Of a stretch of 64,000 nucleotides of DNA, positions 11,065 to 24,998 are shown piece by piece. The notes beneath the pieces were generated by a model, which was given only the letters and a program-made list of their open reading frames with translations, searched no databases and was not told the origin of the DNA. Source of the stretch: Sorghum bicolor (taxonomy: Eukaryota; Streptophyta; Magnoliopsida; Poales; Poaceae); assembly GCF_000003195.3 (NCBI RefSeq), contig NC_012871.2, forward strand, positions 1,847,997 to 1,911,996, written 5' to 3'. Position numbers and translations under genes: made by a program. Each line of letters starts with the position of its first letter. Within the stretch, counting starts at the first letter, position 1.

Positions 11065-14000
11065 TCAAGCCGACACAACAGTGAACTTCTTCTTGACGTA
11101 TGACCCTTGGTTATGATCCTGCCGTAACCATGGAGTATCCTCATTGTTTAAAAGAATGCTTGGGTCTTTGTTGACTATGAAGGGCGGAATTCGATCATCC
11201 CTTTCGTAATCGCCTGACATGTCTGACTTGTCCTCAATTCCGACAATGTTTCTTTTCCCAGAAAGGACAATGTGGCGGTTTGGCTCATTGATGATTGAGT
11301 GGTCATCATTTTTTCCTCTCTTTGGTTTCGTAGACATATCTTTGACATAGAACACCTGACTCACGTCTGCAGCAAGGGCGAATGGTTCGTCTTTGAACCC
11401 ACTATTGTTAAGGTCCACGGTTGTCATCCCATACTCCTTGTCGACTGTTACCCCACCTCCGGTCATCTTCACCCATTGGCACCGGAACAAAGGAACTTTA
11501 AAATTAGCTGCATAGACTAGTTCCCATATGTCTTCTATGCGTCCATAATATGTTTATCTGTTCCCATTTGGATCCGTGGCATCCACGCGTACACCACTAT
11601 TTTGGTTGGTGCTCCTTTTATCTTGGCCAACTGTGTAAAATGTGTTACCATTTATCTCGTACCCTTTCTATGTGAGGACATGCCATGATGGTTGCCTGGC
11701 CAACAAATAAAGCTGCTCATCAATGTTTTCATCACCTTGACATTTTTTGCGCAACCAATCGCCAAAAGTTTCCATGTGCTGACGCATTATCCAAGCTTCA
11801 TTCTTCCCGGGCCACTGGGACCGTAGGAAATCTTTGTGTACCTCAACATATGGTTCCACCAATGAGGAGTTCTGGAGAACTGTGTAGTGTGCTTTATTGA
11901 AGTAATCGTTTCCCGTACCAATATATGTTTTCTTCCCAAGTGTTCCCTTTCCGCTGAGTCTGCCCTCGTGTCGAGATTCAGGAATGCCAATTGGGTCAAG
12001 GTCTGGAATAAAGTCAACACAGAACTCTATGACCTCCTCTGTTCCGTAGCCCTTGGCAATGCTTCCTTCTGGCCGGGAACGACTATGGACATATTTCTTT
12101 AGGACACTCATGAATCTCTCGAAGGGGAACATGTTGTGTAGGAACACAGGACCGAGAATACGAATCTCTTTGACTAGATGAACTAGGAGGTGTGTCATGA
12201 TATCGAAGAAGGATGGAGGGAACACCAACTCAAAGCTGACGAGACATTGAACGACATCATTCTGCAGAGTAGCTAGTTGCTCTGGATTGATTGCCTTCTG
12301 AGAAATTGCATTGAGGAATGCACATAGCTTTACGGTGGCTAGACGTACGTGTGGAGGTAGAATTCCTCTTAAAACGACCGGCAGCAATTGCGTCATTAGA
12401 ACGTGACAGTCATGGGACTTCAAGTTCAGGAATTTCTTCTCTGGCACATTAATTATTCCCTTGATATTGGAGGAGAATCCAGATGGGACCTTGATGCTGC
12501 TAAGACATTCAAACATGCTTTCCTTCTCTTCTTTGCTCAGAGTGTAGCTAGCAGGGCTTAAGTAATGACGTCCATCATCTGTCTTTTCTGGATGCAGGTT
12601 GTCTCGTTCTTTCATGCGCTGCAAGTCTTGTCGTGCTTCAAGTGAATCCTTAGACTTCCCGTAGACACCCAGGAATCCGAGCAAGTTCACACAAAGATTC
12701 TTTGTCAAGTGCATCACGTCGATCGCGTTGCGGACCTCTAGGACATTCCAGTAAGGTAGCTCCTAAAATATGGATTTCTTCTTCCACATGGGTACGTGTC
12801 CCTTAGCATCCTTGGGAATAGGTTCGCTGCCTCGTCCCTTTCCAAATACCACTTTTATATCCTTGACCATTTCGAGTACATCATCCCCGGTTCGATTGAG
12901 AGGTTTGGTCTGGTGGTCTGTCTTGCCTTTAAAATGCTTGCCTTTCTTTCGTACTGGGTGGTTCACAGGAAGAAACCGACGGTGGCCAAGGTACACGACC
13001 TTTCGACATTTTTTCAAAAATACACAGTCAAGGTCTTCATAACAATGTGTGCATGCATTATATCCCTTGTTTGACTGGACTGAAAGATTACTCAGAGCTG
13101 GCCAATCATTGATTGTTACAAACAGCAATGCTCGCAGGTCAAAGTGCTCTTGTTTGTACTCATCCCACACGCGAACTCCAGGTTTGCTCCATGAAAGTTG
13201 AAGTTCCTCAACTAATGGCCTTAGGTAGACATCTATGTCATTGCCAGGTTGCTTCGGTCCTTGGATAAGCACCGGCATCATAATAAACTTCCGCTTCATG
13301 CATAGCCATGGAGGAAGGTTGTAGATACATAGAGTAACTGGCCAAGTGCTGTGACTACTGCTCTGCTCACCGAAAGGATTCATACCATCTGTACTTAAGG
13401 CGAACCGCAAGTTTCTAGCATCATTTGCAAAATCTGGGAATTCTCTGTCTATCGCTCTCCACTGGGATCCATCGGCAGGGTGTCTCAGCATATTGTCTAT
13501 CTTACGGTCTTCTTTATGCCACCGCAACAACTTTGCATTGTCCTTATTTCTGAACAGACGTTTTAATCGTGGTATTATAGGAGCATACCACATAACCTTG
13601 GCTGGAATTTTCTTCCTATGACGTTCTTCACCCTCAACATCGCCAGGATCATCTCGTCTAATCTTATACCGTGATGCCTTACATACTGGACATGCATCCA
13701 AATTCTCGTATTCCTCCCCACGGTAGAGGATGCAGTCATTAGGACATGCGTGTATCTTCTGGATTTCTAATTCCAAAGGGCAGACAACCTGTTTTGCTTC
13801 ATACGTAGTGGTGGGCAATTCGTTGCCTTTCGGAAGCATCTTTTTTATGATCTTCAATAACTGCCCAAATGCCTTGTCAGATGTACCATTCTTTGCCTTC
13901 CATTGCAGCAATTCTAGTGTGGTACCCAGCTTTTTTTGCCCCTCTTCAGCGGTGGGATATAGCGATTTCCTGTGGTCCTCTAGCATGCGCTCGAACTTGG

Positions 14001-14442
14001 CTTTCTCTTTATCACTTTCACATTCTCTTTGTGCATCACGGATGGCATCACCAAAAGCATCATCGCCCCGATCATCTTCTGCCGCCACCTCTTCTTCATT
14101 ATCTCCCTCCATTGCAACATCATTGAAGCCACCGTACTGAGCAATAATATTGGCATGGTCCAATTCTTCTTCTTCATCATCTTCTTCATCTTCATCCATT
14201 ATAATCCCGCTTTCTCCATGTTTGGTCCAACAAATATAGTTTGGTACGAAACCAGACTTTAATAAGTGTGAATGAAGAGTTCTTGAGTTAGAATATTCCG
14301 TCAAATTTTTGCACACGGCACATGGACAGCACATGAAACCGTCCCTCTTATTTGACTCGGCCACACTTAAGAAATAGTGCACGCCATTAATGAACTCTTC
14401 GGAGCGCTGATCGGCATTATACATCCAATTACGTGTTACCAT
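11065..14442 (-). pseudogene. TNP2-type CACTA transposase with three in-frame stops
   Basis: In one frame from ATG at 14442: an N-terminal transposase-associated domain (RNWMYNADQRS, GVHYFL), an acidic region, the Transposase_21 core (ALSTDGMNPFGEQSSSHSTWPV; CIYNLPPWLCMKRKF), then DUF4218-like (LTQLLPVVLRGILPPHVR; LVHLVKEI) and DUF4216-like (WVKMTGGGVTVDKEYGMT) segments. Stops interrupt it at 12763-12765 (TAG, where the family has Trp before ELPYW), 11668-11670 (TAG, before KGYEINGNTFYT) and 11554-11556 (TAA, before TYYGRIEDIWEL). The frame is otherwise continuous over 3.4 kb, so the lesions are few and recent. TNP2 cuts and transposes En/Spm elements (family knowledge). Confidence 0.95.
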
Positions 14443-14578
14443 CTGCATTAAAGATGACATATATATTATGAAAACCATGCACACATATAGTTTCTCATCT
14501 TATTGCACAACATGTCTAAGATACATAGTTGATTAATTTAGGAAAGCTTGGCTACAACAAATACAATCGCAACTAGCA

Positions 14579-15058
14579 TTAAAAAAACAAAACTAAAATG
14601 CACTTAAGCAACATAATTAGTTCGCGTCCGATCCCAACTATAATAGATAGATCATTCGCTTGATCAACATCATTGAACTCCTTTCGTCGGCTCACTGCCT
14701 CACCACCTTCAGCCTCAACCACCTGTGCAAAAGTTTTCTTAATGTATTCAATGTATTCTTCCTCCCAGTACCAACCTGTACATCCGCCGGTACCGTCCCA
14801 CTGAAATTAAAAGAGAGAATCAAAAGATTAATTAATATCATTTAAAAAATATGCACATATATAAGCAAATGTCTAGAAATAACTCACATTACGATCTGGA
14901 CACTTGTAGAATATACGACCCTTGTTTACTCCCTCTTTCGACACTTTGTACTCCATCAAAATCTTCTGCCCACACTTGCCACAAGTAATGAGAGGGAGTT
15001 CCGGACGGTATCGCTTTTGAACCCGTTGAGAGACTGAAGACCCGGTCACGGTTGCCAT
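14579..15058 (-). CDS. GRF-type zinc-finger protein of the CACTA element, two exons
   Basis: Exon 1 is 14888-15058 (57 codons). Donor GTGAGT follows an Asn codon, and acceptor aatttcag leads into exon 2, 14579-14800, ending TAA. Product about 130 residues. Cys26, Cys29, Cys53 and Cys64 with NKGRIFYKC match the GRF zinc finger; then an acidic WYWEEEYIEYIKKTF segment, and a hydrophobic C-terminal helix (ELIMLLKCILVLFF) suggesting a membrane tail or packing helix. Genes of this kind commonly sit upstream of TNP2 in grass CACTA elements; the function is not known. It is the only one of the three CACTA genes without a visible lesion. Confidence 0.82.
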
Positions 15059-15564
15059 CTACTATCCATACTCAATTTTTAAACAATTATAAATTCCACA
15101 TTTACTAGTAAACATGTATGATACAATGGACATTATATGTAGTAATAAAAATAAATCAAGTGATATTAACAAACCAATTAATTTGAACTATCCTACTTTC
15201 TATGATCATAAAAATATACTATAATTCATTCTTGCAAAATACATTAAAACTAGGTCAACCATGAAATATGATATATATATATATATATGGATACTAATTC
15301 ATGTGAATGATTCAAAATAACAAAGTGGATTTGAGCTAAAAAATGATGGGAACATCACAAGCCAAAAACAACATGAAAAAGACAAGAAAGGCTGAAGTTA
15401 GTCACCTCCAAGCACGAAGAGACGATGACGGAGTCGAAGAAGATCAACGATGGGCGTTGGAGATGAAGAACAAATGAAGAACAAGCAAGAAGAAGCTCCA
15501 AGAACAACAATGGTGCTCTCGGTTTCAAATGGGCAGAGGGGAGGAGGGAGCCGGCCTATAAACC
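15059..15564. other. CACTA upstream region of the GRF gene, no gene seen
   Basis: AT-rich DNA with a short (TA)n at about 15270-15288, then a GA-rich stretch from 15400. No coding or further repeat is recognised. It probably holds the promoter for the minus-strand CACTA genes. Confidence 0.45.
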
Positions 15565-15895
15565 GGACCTTTAGCACCGGTTCAGGGCAAAAACCGGTGC
15601 TAAAGGGTTACCTTTTAGCACCGGTTTGTAACACAAACCGGTGCTAAAGGGTTTGCCTCGGCCCGTGGCTCTGGCCGGTGCTAAAGGGACCCCTTTAGCA
15701 CCGGTTTGTAACACGAACCGGTGCTAAAGGGTCTCTGCCCCGACAGCACATGTCAGTAGCCGTTGGGCAGGACCCTTTAGCACCGGTTCGTGACACAAAC
15801 CGGTGCTAAAGGGGTCTTTAACATCGGGCCGCAAAAAGGCCGAGGTTTTTGGCCATTTTGGGCATCGACCAATGCCTCATTCTGTAGTAGTAGTG
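15565..15895. repeat. CACTA right subterminal repeats and terminus
   Basis: At least three inverted pairs of ctttagcaccggttNNtaacac...accggtgctaaaggg lie between 15570 and 15815, followed by the terminus tctgtagtagtagtg. Arrangement and motif match the internal cluster near 9.9 kb and, less closely, the left end. Confidence 0.9.
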
Positions 15896-15908
15896 TAGCA
15901 ACCTCTAA
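15896..15908 (+). other. Displaced last codons of the polyketide synthase and target-site duplication
   Basis: After the CACTA terminus the sequence reads tag caacctctaa. Removing the transposon and one TAG copy joins 3314 to 15899 in frame, giving codons for Ser-Asn-Leu and a TAA at 15906-15908. ATS-N is the ending typical of related grass enzymes (family knowledge), so the pre-insertion reading frame is recovered exactly. Confidence 0.88.
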
Positions 15909-15916
15909 AAAAAGAT

Positions 15917-16600
<684 letters not shown>

Positions 16601-17288
16601 TCGCTTGACTATGGCTCAGTGCAGGCATCCAGCCCAGCTTGTAGTGTGATTGTGTGATTGGTTGACTGGCCCAATTGCCCAACCCGTAGCCAGGATCGGC
16701 CCACTAGTTCATGGCTTCATGGTGTTTGGTTTCCTTTCCTGGGCTGGCGATGTCCTTTTCCCACATTTGCAGGCCCAAAGCTTGCCCTGACAAAAGTGAA
16801 GTTGGCTATATATATGCCCAATTGCAAAAAAAAAAAAAAAAAAAAATTATTTGCTTTTGTCCCTTGGGCCTTGGGAGCCCTCGTTCGTGAACTGAAAGGG
16901 AGACGACATACTCGTACCTGTTTGTTTGTCTGGAAGCGTGCATTGGCAATTTGCCGTGTGCGGCAGCTGCATTGATGGATGGCTGTGTGCGTGGCTGCTT
17001 TCGTTCGTCGTTCAGTGGTAGCCCCAGCCTGGACTGGACCGGAGTCGGCGCTGGTGTGTATTGGGCTAGGCTGTATTCTTATGGGCCTTTAGGTTGTAGT
17101 TTCATTTTTTTTTGTATATTTCGGTTAACTAAGCACAGGAACTGCAAATAACCGTAGTAATTTCGGTTCTTCAGAGTCTGAAACCCAATAGGAACCGAAT
17201 TTTTCGGTTTCAGTCAATTTCCTTTCGTTAACAGTTAGTTCAGTTTGGTTCTTGGTTCTCAGTTATTTTTGCCCCGTGTGAGTCATTA
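16601..17288. other. Intergenic, no gene seen
   Basis: Contains a poly-A run at about 16827-16846. Short open frames show no recognisable product. Confidence 0.5.
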
Positions 17289-17531
17289 GGCCCTGTTTAG
17301 TTCCGAAAAAATTTCGGCTTTCGCTACTGTAGCTATTTCGTTTTAATTTGATAAATATTGTCTAATCATGAACTATCTAGGATCAAAAGATTCATCTCGC
17401 GATTTATAGACAAACTGTGTAATTAATTTTTGTTTTCGTCTATATTTAATGTTTCATGCATATACCGCAAGATTCGATGTGACGGAGAATCTTGAAAACT
17501 TTTTGGATTTCGGGGTGAAGTAAACAAGGCC
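17289..17531. mobile_element. GGCCTTGTTTAG-family MITE
   Basis: TIRs GGCCCTGTTTAGTTCC / aacaaggcc are flanked by TTA on both sides. The internal core attcgatgtgacgg(g/a)gaatctt and caaaagattcatctcgcgattta is shared by all copies in this window. Confidence 0.93.
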
Positions 17532-17986
17532 TTAGTAGCTGCTGCTCACTACTCATAAGTCATGTCAGAGCACCGCCCACATATGCCACAGCCACAGGTT
17601 GCATGGACAATCATCATACATACACGTTCCGCAGAGCACGTTTTCCTTGCTCGTGGTCTTCCTTCACTGTGCACTCCATGGGTCGCTCATTGCTGCCAAC
17701 ATGGCCCATGCATACCTGTCCGTGCGTCCCGCCGGTGTTTCGATCGTGCATGCTTGGACTCTTCCATTCCATTCATGCATGCATCCCATTCCCGACGAAA
17801 TGTACGTAAAGATCATCATCAGACACCGCACAGCGCATCACCCATTCACCCTGCAGATCCATGGAGCGCGCCCCCAAAAATCCAAAATCCATGCTGGCGT
17901 TGGCATATTTAATGCTTTATACGTGTGTTTAAAGATTTAATACAATAAAAAAAATTTAAAATTTTTGTAAACTAAACCAAGCCTTA
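17532..17986. other. Intergenic, no gene seen; trailing MITE fragment
   Basis: 17560-17890 is composition-neutral with overlapping short frames but no family signal. About 17930-17980 resembles a decayed MITE end (aaactaaaccaagcc). Confidence 0.45.
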
Positions 17987-18205
17987 GGCCTTGTTTAGTT
18001 CACCTTGAAAACCAAAAAGTTTTCAAGATTTCCCGTCACATCGAATCTTGTAGCACATGCATCAAACATTAAATATAGACGAAAACAAAAACTAATTACA
18101 TAGTTTAGCTGTAAATCACGAGACGAATCTTTTGATCCTAATTAGTCCATGATTGGATAATATTTGTCACAAACAAATGAAAGCGTATCAGTAACCTACC
18201 AAGCC
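17987..18205. mobile_element. GGCCTTGTTTAG-family MITE, 3' end replaced by microsatellite
   Basis: It starts after TTA with GGCCTTGTTTAGTTCACC and follows the family core through gataatatttgtcacaaacaaatgaaagc. It then runs into the trinucleotide array, and no closing TIR is seen. Confidence 0.85.
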
Positions 18206-18210
18206 ACCCA

Positions 18211-20017
<1,807 letters not shown>

Positions 20018-20256
20018 GGCTTTGTTTAGATGCACCCAAAATTCTAAAAGTTTATAAGATTCTCCGTCACATCAAAACTTACGTCACATACATGAAGCAT
20101 TAAATATATATGAAAACAAAATCCAATTACATAGCCTGTAAATCGCGAAACGAATCTTTTAAGCCTAGTTACTTTATAATTTAACTATGTTTGTCAAATA
20201 AAAATAAAAGAACTATAGTGTCAAAATTCAAAAACTTTTTGTATCTAATCAAGGCC
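20018..20256. mobile_element. GGCCTTGTTTAG-family MITE (diverged)
   Basis: Starts ggctttgtttag after TTA and ends aatcaaggcc before TTA. The core is recognisable (gattctccgtcacatc; acgaatcttttaagcctagtta). Confidence 0.9.
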
Positions 20257-20680
20257 TTACAACCGAGTGGTGCTAATCTCATGGATCGATGACCGGTTGT
20301 CATTTGCAAATAAAGTTACATACTACGCCACGATGCTAACGTCCAAACAGATCCAGCAGAGAGAGAGAGAGATCCAACGGACGGATCCGTCCAACGCGAG
20401 TGGGCTCGCTCTTGGGTCTGTCCGGGCCCACCAGGCAGCCAGGAGCCCTCCGACGACCGCGCGCGTGAGGGGCCTCCTCGGCCCAGCTGCTCGTGGGCTG
20501 GCTCTCCCGCCGCCACCTCGGGGCGACGACGCGACGTGGCCTTCCACACGCCGGCTCCCCGCTCGGGTGGGGCCCCTGGAGGCGCATGCACGCCGCCACG
20601 TACGTGGGGGTGCCGGGGGACGTGTCGCGGGCAGTGCCGGCTAGCCTACCCCGCCGGCAGCCGTCGCTGATTTTTTACCG
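20257..20680. other. GC-rich island, no supported gene
   Basis: 20390-20660 is GC-rich with several overlapping frames on both strands but no recognisable protein, start context or splice sites. It contains ACGTGGC-type motifs. It may be a relic or a promoter-like island. Confidence 0.4.
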
Positions 20681-20682
20681 GT

Positions 20683-20855
20683 GCCGGGTAGAAATTGATT
20701 TATCTTATCGTCACGTCAAATTTTACGTAGTATTAAATATAGATTAAAACAATTAATTAAACAGTTTATTTATAATTTATGAGACAAATTTTTTTAAGAC
20801 TAAATAATTAATGATTAGATAATATTTACCAAATATAAATAAAAGACAATCTATC
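20683..20855. mobile_element. Decayed GGCCTTGTTTAG-family MITE
   Basis: Family order is kept (cgtcacgtcaaattt, attaaatatagat, ttatgagacaaatttttttaag, gataatatttacc), but the TIRs are lost. Confidence 0.6.
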
Positions 20856-21741
20856 ATATGCAAGTCAGCTTCGTGTACAATCTATGCAACCACTAATTAA
20901 AGCCACAGAATCTAGAATTCTGAGGTTTTTTCATTTAAACCTCTCCACCTGTGGGTTTTAATCTAAGCTGTGTGTATCTAAATGGGAGGGTGGGTTTCAG
21001 TGAAAAAAATCCTCAGACGTTGGATCTAGATCATGTGGTTTTAATTGGTGATTATATAGGTTGCACACAAAGCTGCTTTGCACATACTGCTGTGTTTATT
21101 TTGCAAAAATATTTGAGGCCCACGCAATGCAATTATTTGATTGGTACGTACGTCTGGCCGCACACATGTTTTTCGCGCGCGTTCTTGGATGGCCGCTGGA
21201 TTAAATGTCTTGTCCAGGGATTAATTGTTACGTACGCGATTACTGTAGCCAAAGACCGCCGGACACGAACAGCTCCATGATTGTGGTATACCACTATGCT
21301 ATGCTGTACCACAACTGCAGCTTTTGTGCATGCCTTCTTGTGATCCTAGCTCGGCCACGTAGGCTCCTGCACTGTGAGGCCCCAGCAGGTGTCTTGTTGT
21401 AGCCACACCGTGGGTCACGACGGCCGCTCAGGTGTCGTTTCAAACGCCTGATGATGGATAAGTATATCTTTGTTTGTTGTCGCAAGGCGTTGTGTGGCTT
21501 ATTATACTCGTCATGCATGCATGCACACCTGCATGGTGTTTATATAATTATATATATTAGCCCTATAAAGCCTCTCGTCAAGTCTGATAACAAAGGTACT
21601 ACTGTAGCTCTTCAAGTTGATCATCGCGAGATCGATGATGGATATCTTGCTCCTTTGCAACTTGCAAAACGAATTGTATTATAGTCGGCATGCATATGCA
21701 TGCTGTTTAATAACAATAATTATTATTATTGTATATACGTA

Positions 21742-21747
<6 letters not shown>
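20856..21747. other. Intergenic, no gene seen
   Basis: Short frames only. It contains a few gtacgta and catgcatg palindromes, common in this genome. Confidence 0.45.
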
Positions 21748-21789
<42 letters not shown>

Positions 21790-22155
21790 GCGTTTTTTTT
21801 ACACGCGCGTGTAGTTACTCTCATTTATGTATCTCTAGATTTAAGGTGTATATGACCGGACGAAATGTATATAGACAAAGTATATGATCATACTAGACCA
21901 TCTAGAGTGATATGTATGTTAAGTATGCATACATACATAGAGTATATGGTTATACTTATTATATATAATATAGTAGTGGCATTTTAGTAATATATTTAAA
22001 ATATAATTTTTTTTGAAAAATTTTCGCGTGGTAAGATCTAGAGTATCTTAATATGAGTATATAAACATACGCAAACTGATAAACAAGTACGAATACATAC
22101 ACAATATAGTTTATTGAAGATGAGAGTAACTACACGTACGTGTACAAAGGAATTT

Positions 22156-22199
<44 letters not shown>
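21748..22199. mobile_element. Micron-like element flanked by (TA)n microsatellites
   Basis: (TA)n at 21748-21788 and 22160-22199 bracket a ~360-bp unit. Its inner termini are inverted: acacgcgcgtgtagttactctcat near 21801 and atgagagtaactacacgtacgtgt near 22122. Rice Micron elements are short non-coding repeats inserted in (TA)n (family knowledge). Confidence 0.65.
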
Positions 22200-22202
<3 letters not shown>

Positions 22203-22409
22203 CTAGAAAGCTTCTAATCAAGTCTGTTTAAAAAAATATCCCATCTTCAAATTAATCATCGTGTTGTCCTGTTTCGGATTTGACTAAATTAATACAAGTT
22301 GTCAAGTTGTGATGGAAAAGGTTAGCTGATGATCTAAACGGAATCTAAGTTTATGTTATACTTACTACATATGGCAGTGAAGAGAGAGGGAAGAAGACGA
22401 CAAAGCAAA

Positions 22410-22652
22410 GGCCTTGTTTAGTTCATCCTGAAAACCAAAAAGTTTTCAAGATTCCCCGTCACATCGAATCTTGTGGCACATGCATGAAACATTAAATATA
22501 AACGAAAACAAAAACTAATTACACAGTTTAGCTGTAAATTACGAGACGAATCTTTTGATCCTACTTAGTCCATGATTGGATAATATTTGTCACAAACAAA
22601 CGAAAGTGCTACAGTACCGAAATCTTTTCACTTTTTAGAACTAAACAAGGCC
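22410..22652. mobile_element. GGCCTTGTTTAG-family MITE
   Basis: Full length: ggccttgtttagttcatcc ... gaactaaacaaggcc, with the standard core (attccccgtcacatcgaatc). Both flanks carry AAA. Confidence 0.93.
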
Positions 22653-23049
22653 AAATTACAAAAGGTGATGAGTAAATTTGCACCCACAAAAGAACTTGTA
22701 ATTAATAGCAGTAGCTTAGCCAAAAATGGTCCACGCGCAGCAGGCCACGTACGTACAACCAGTCAATTAATAACCTGCATGCTATAGCTAGCTGCTCGGC
22801 TGCTCAAGTACTGTGCGTACGTACTGTAGTCAAGTATACGAGGAAAGTCTAATAAACGGCACAGTGACACAAACAATATCCGGAACGCCGAATGCAGCGC
22901 ACCTGGCTTAGGCTTACCTTACCTTAGTCCTTAGTAGCCCACACCGATAGATCGATCGACTACAACTAGCTACTAGATTCATTGTCAAGACCCTCGAGCA
23001 TGAATTATTTATAATTCAATATTTACTGTAACTAGGTACTATGACGACA
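22653..23049. other. Intergenic, no gene seen
   Basis: No coding or repeats recognised. Confidence 0.45.
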
Positions 23050-23272
23050 AACTAAAAAAAATTTAAGATTCTCCATCACATCGAACCTTGCGGCACATGC
23101 ATGAAGCACTAAATATAGACAAAAATAAAAACTAATTACACAGTTTACCTGTAAATCGCGAGATGAATCTTTTAAGGCTATAGTTATTTCATAATTGAAC
23201 AATGTTTATCAAATAAAAACGAAAGTGCTACAATCCTGAAAACAAAAAAATTTTGGGAACTAAACAATACCT
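23050..23272. mobile_element. Diverged GGCCTTGTTTAG-family MITE, 5' TIR lost
   Basis: The core gattctccatcacatcgaacc and the ending gggaactaaacaatacc are recognisable. Confidence 0.75.
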
Positions 23273-23935
23273 TAGTTAAATGCATGTATATATGGCCCCA
23301 TAAATCCATAGTTTCAGTGCACTGAAACGACTGTCGTACCTAGCTAGACTGTCATGCATGCATGGTGCATTCAAGCGAACCCACGTACTACGCGGGGGAT
23401 GCGGACATGCATGCATGTGCATGGGCATTGGTCGCGCCTGTCCGTGTCCGCATGCAGCACCTACGTGCAGTGCCGAGGGAGCTGCACCGGTACACCGTGT
23501 CGTTATCTGTGTACAAGACGACTTGCGTCGTGACCATGCATTGTCACGTTTATATTAATTAATATAGCAACACTATATCCACTTATCCAGTACTACTACT
23601 ACTACTACGTACTCCTCCGATCCAAAACGAGTAGTAGCTGCAAAGGATAGATCTGACAAAGTCCAAAACGAACAGCACCAGAAACAATAATATCCGCCGG
23701 GGGCGCCGAATGCGCTGCACCTAGTACGTACGTACAGTAGCTCGAGCCATTCGGGCAGGCTGCCTCTGGCTGGAGCACTGGGAAAGTCCATGTCCGTTGC
23801 CATGAAACAGGCCTGACCCCGATCGATAACAGAATTCTATGGATATGATGCGCACTGACCACTGCGATGCGAGGCCGCAGCAGTCACGTGATGACCACCC
23901 GACGGCCCTCACGCGTCTCCAGGCCTTCACTCGGG
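23273..23935. other. Intergenic, no gene seen
   Basis: Moderately GC-rich with short frames on both strands and no family match. (ACT)n at about 23593-23607. Confidence 0.4.
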
Positions 23936-24154
23936 CTTCCAAAAAAATTTTTCAATATTATCAGTTGTATCGAATTTTGCGACATACGCATAGTACATTA
24001 AATATATATAAAAATAAAAATTAATTATTCAGTTATCTGTAAAAATCATAAGACAAATCATTTAAACATAATTACACTAAAACTAGATAAAATTTATCAA
24101 AATAAAAACAAATATATTACAGTGCCAAAAAAATTTTATCAACTAAACAAGGCC
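23936..24154. mobile_element. Diverged GGCCTTGTTTAG-family MITE
   Basis: Ends with actaaacaaggcc. The interior keeps the family order with many substitutions (tatcgaattttgcgac; attaaatatatat). Confidence 0.75.
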
Positions 24155-24762
24155 TCGGTGTCGTGTCGGGAGTTTCGGCCGGGGCCCCGTCGTGACTCGT
24201 GATGTCCGCCCACCCCGCCGCGCGCACTACGATGCACCATACATGGAACATGGTGCAATGCACATGCAAGCTCGTCACCTTCTTTTTCAGCCTTCTCTTT
24301 GGTACCTCGATTGGCCACAGCCAGTGTCGTAGTAGCTCGACCCCGGAGAGAATAGGCGGGATACATACGTAAGATGTGAAAAAACGTGTATACAAATTTT
24401 CAAAAGGTAGTGAAAAATATTTCAACTCTATTTCATACTGTAATATGTATAAATAGTTGCACCCTTACATAGTACTCCTATTACTTAGTGAATAATATTG
24501 TATATGTACTTAGTCGATACTACCATTAAACCAGTCCTTGAAAACTTACCAGCTATTCAAAGGTTTTATTTTACTATCTTATTGGTTTTTTCAGGTGCTT
24601 GTATTTTTAATTGTTGATTAGGAAACATGTAATAGCTTAGCTATAGAAAAAATAATCATAAACTATCTCTTATGAATTGTCCTTTTAATTGCACTTGTTG
24701 ATACCATTAGTACATACAGTTGTTGTTTGAAATTTCCTAAAAAAATAAGAGGAAATTATTAC
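24155..24762. other. Intergenic, no gene seen
   Basis: No coding or repeats recognised. Confidence 0.45.
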
Positions 24763-24986
24763 CTCCATCCTAAGTAAGCATACATTTCACGTTATTTCGA
24801 AAGTCAAGCAACTTTAAGTTTAATAAAATATAAATATACAAACATCGCTAATACTTATGATATCAAATATATTATTAGATTACTCATAAAATATATTTAT
24901 AGTAATATTTATGTTAAATGAAACATTTACTATTTTTCAGAATTAACTTTATCTAAATCTAGACTTTTGCCTATTTGGGTGGAGAT
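24763..24986. mobile_element. Stowaway-like MITE, decayed
   Basis: Begins ctccatcctaagtaag and ends tatttgggtggag, with an AT-rich interior containing paired motifs. Boundaries are approximate. Confidence 0.5.
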
Positions 24987-24998
24987 ATAGAGAATTAA

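Larger units (their letters stand above)
3315..15895 (-). mobile_element. 12.6-kb CACTA (En/Spm) transposon inserted in the polyketide synthase 3' end
   Basis: The right end inverts to CACTACTACTACAGAATG. The left end begins CACTCCCACACG, a poorer match. TAG flanks both ends (3312-3314 and 15896-15898), the 3-bp duplication expected of CACTA elements. Subterminal repeats of the type cctttagcaccggttNgtaac...aaccggtgctaaagg lie just inside both ends. Three coding units, all on the minus strand, are a GRF zinc finger, TNP2 and a plant-transposase/Ulp1 gene. Two of the three are broken, so the copy is probably non-autonomous. Confidence 0.93.

Noticed and set aside
17562..17940. Overlapping plus-strand frames of 68-116 codons
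   Set aside because: Composition-neutral, three overlapping frames, no family resemblance.
20267..20644. Possible 125-residue gene in a GC-rich island
   Set aside because: Competing frames on both strands, no recognisable protein, and it begins at a MITE boundary.
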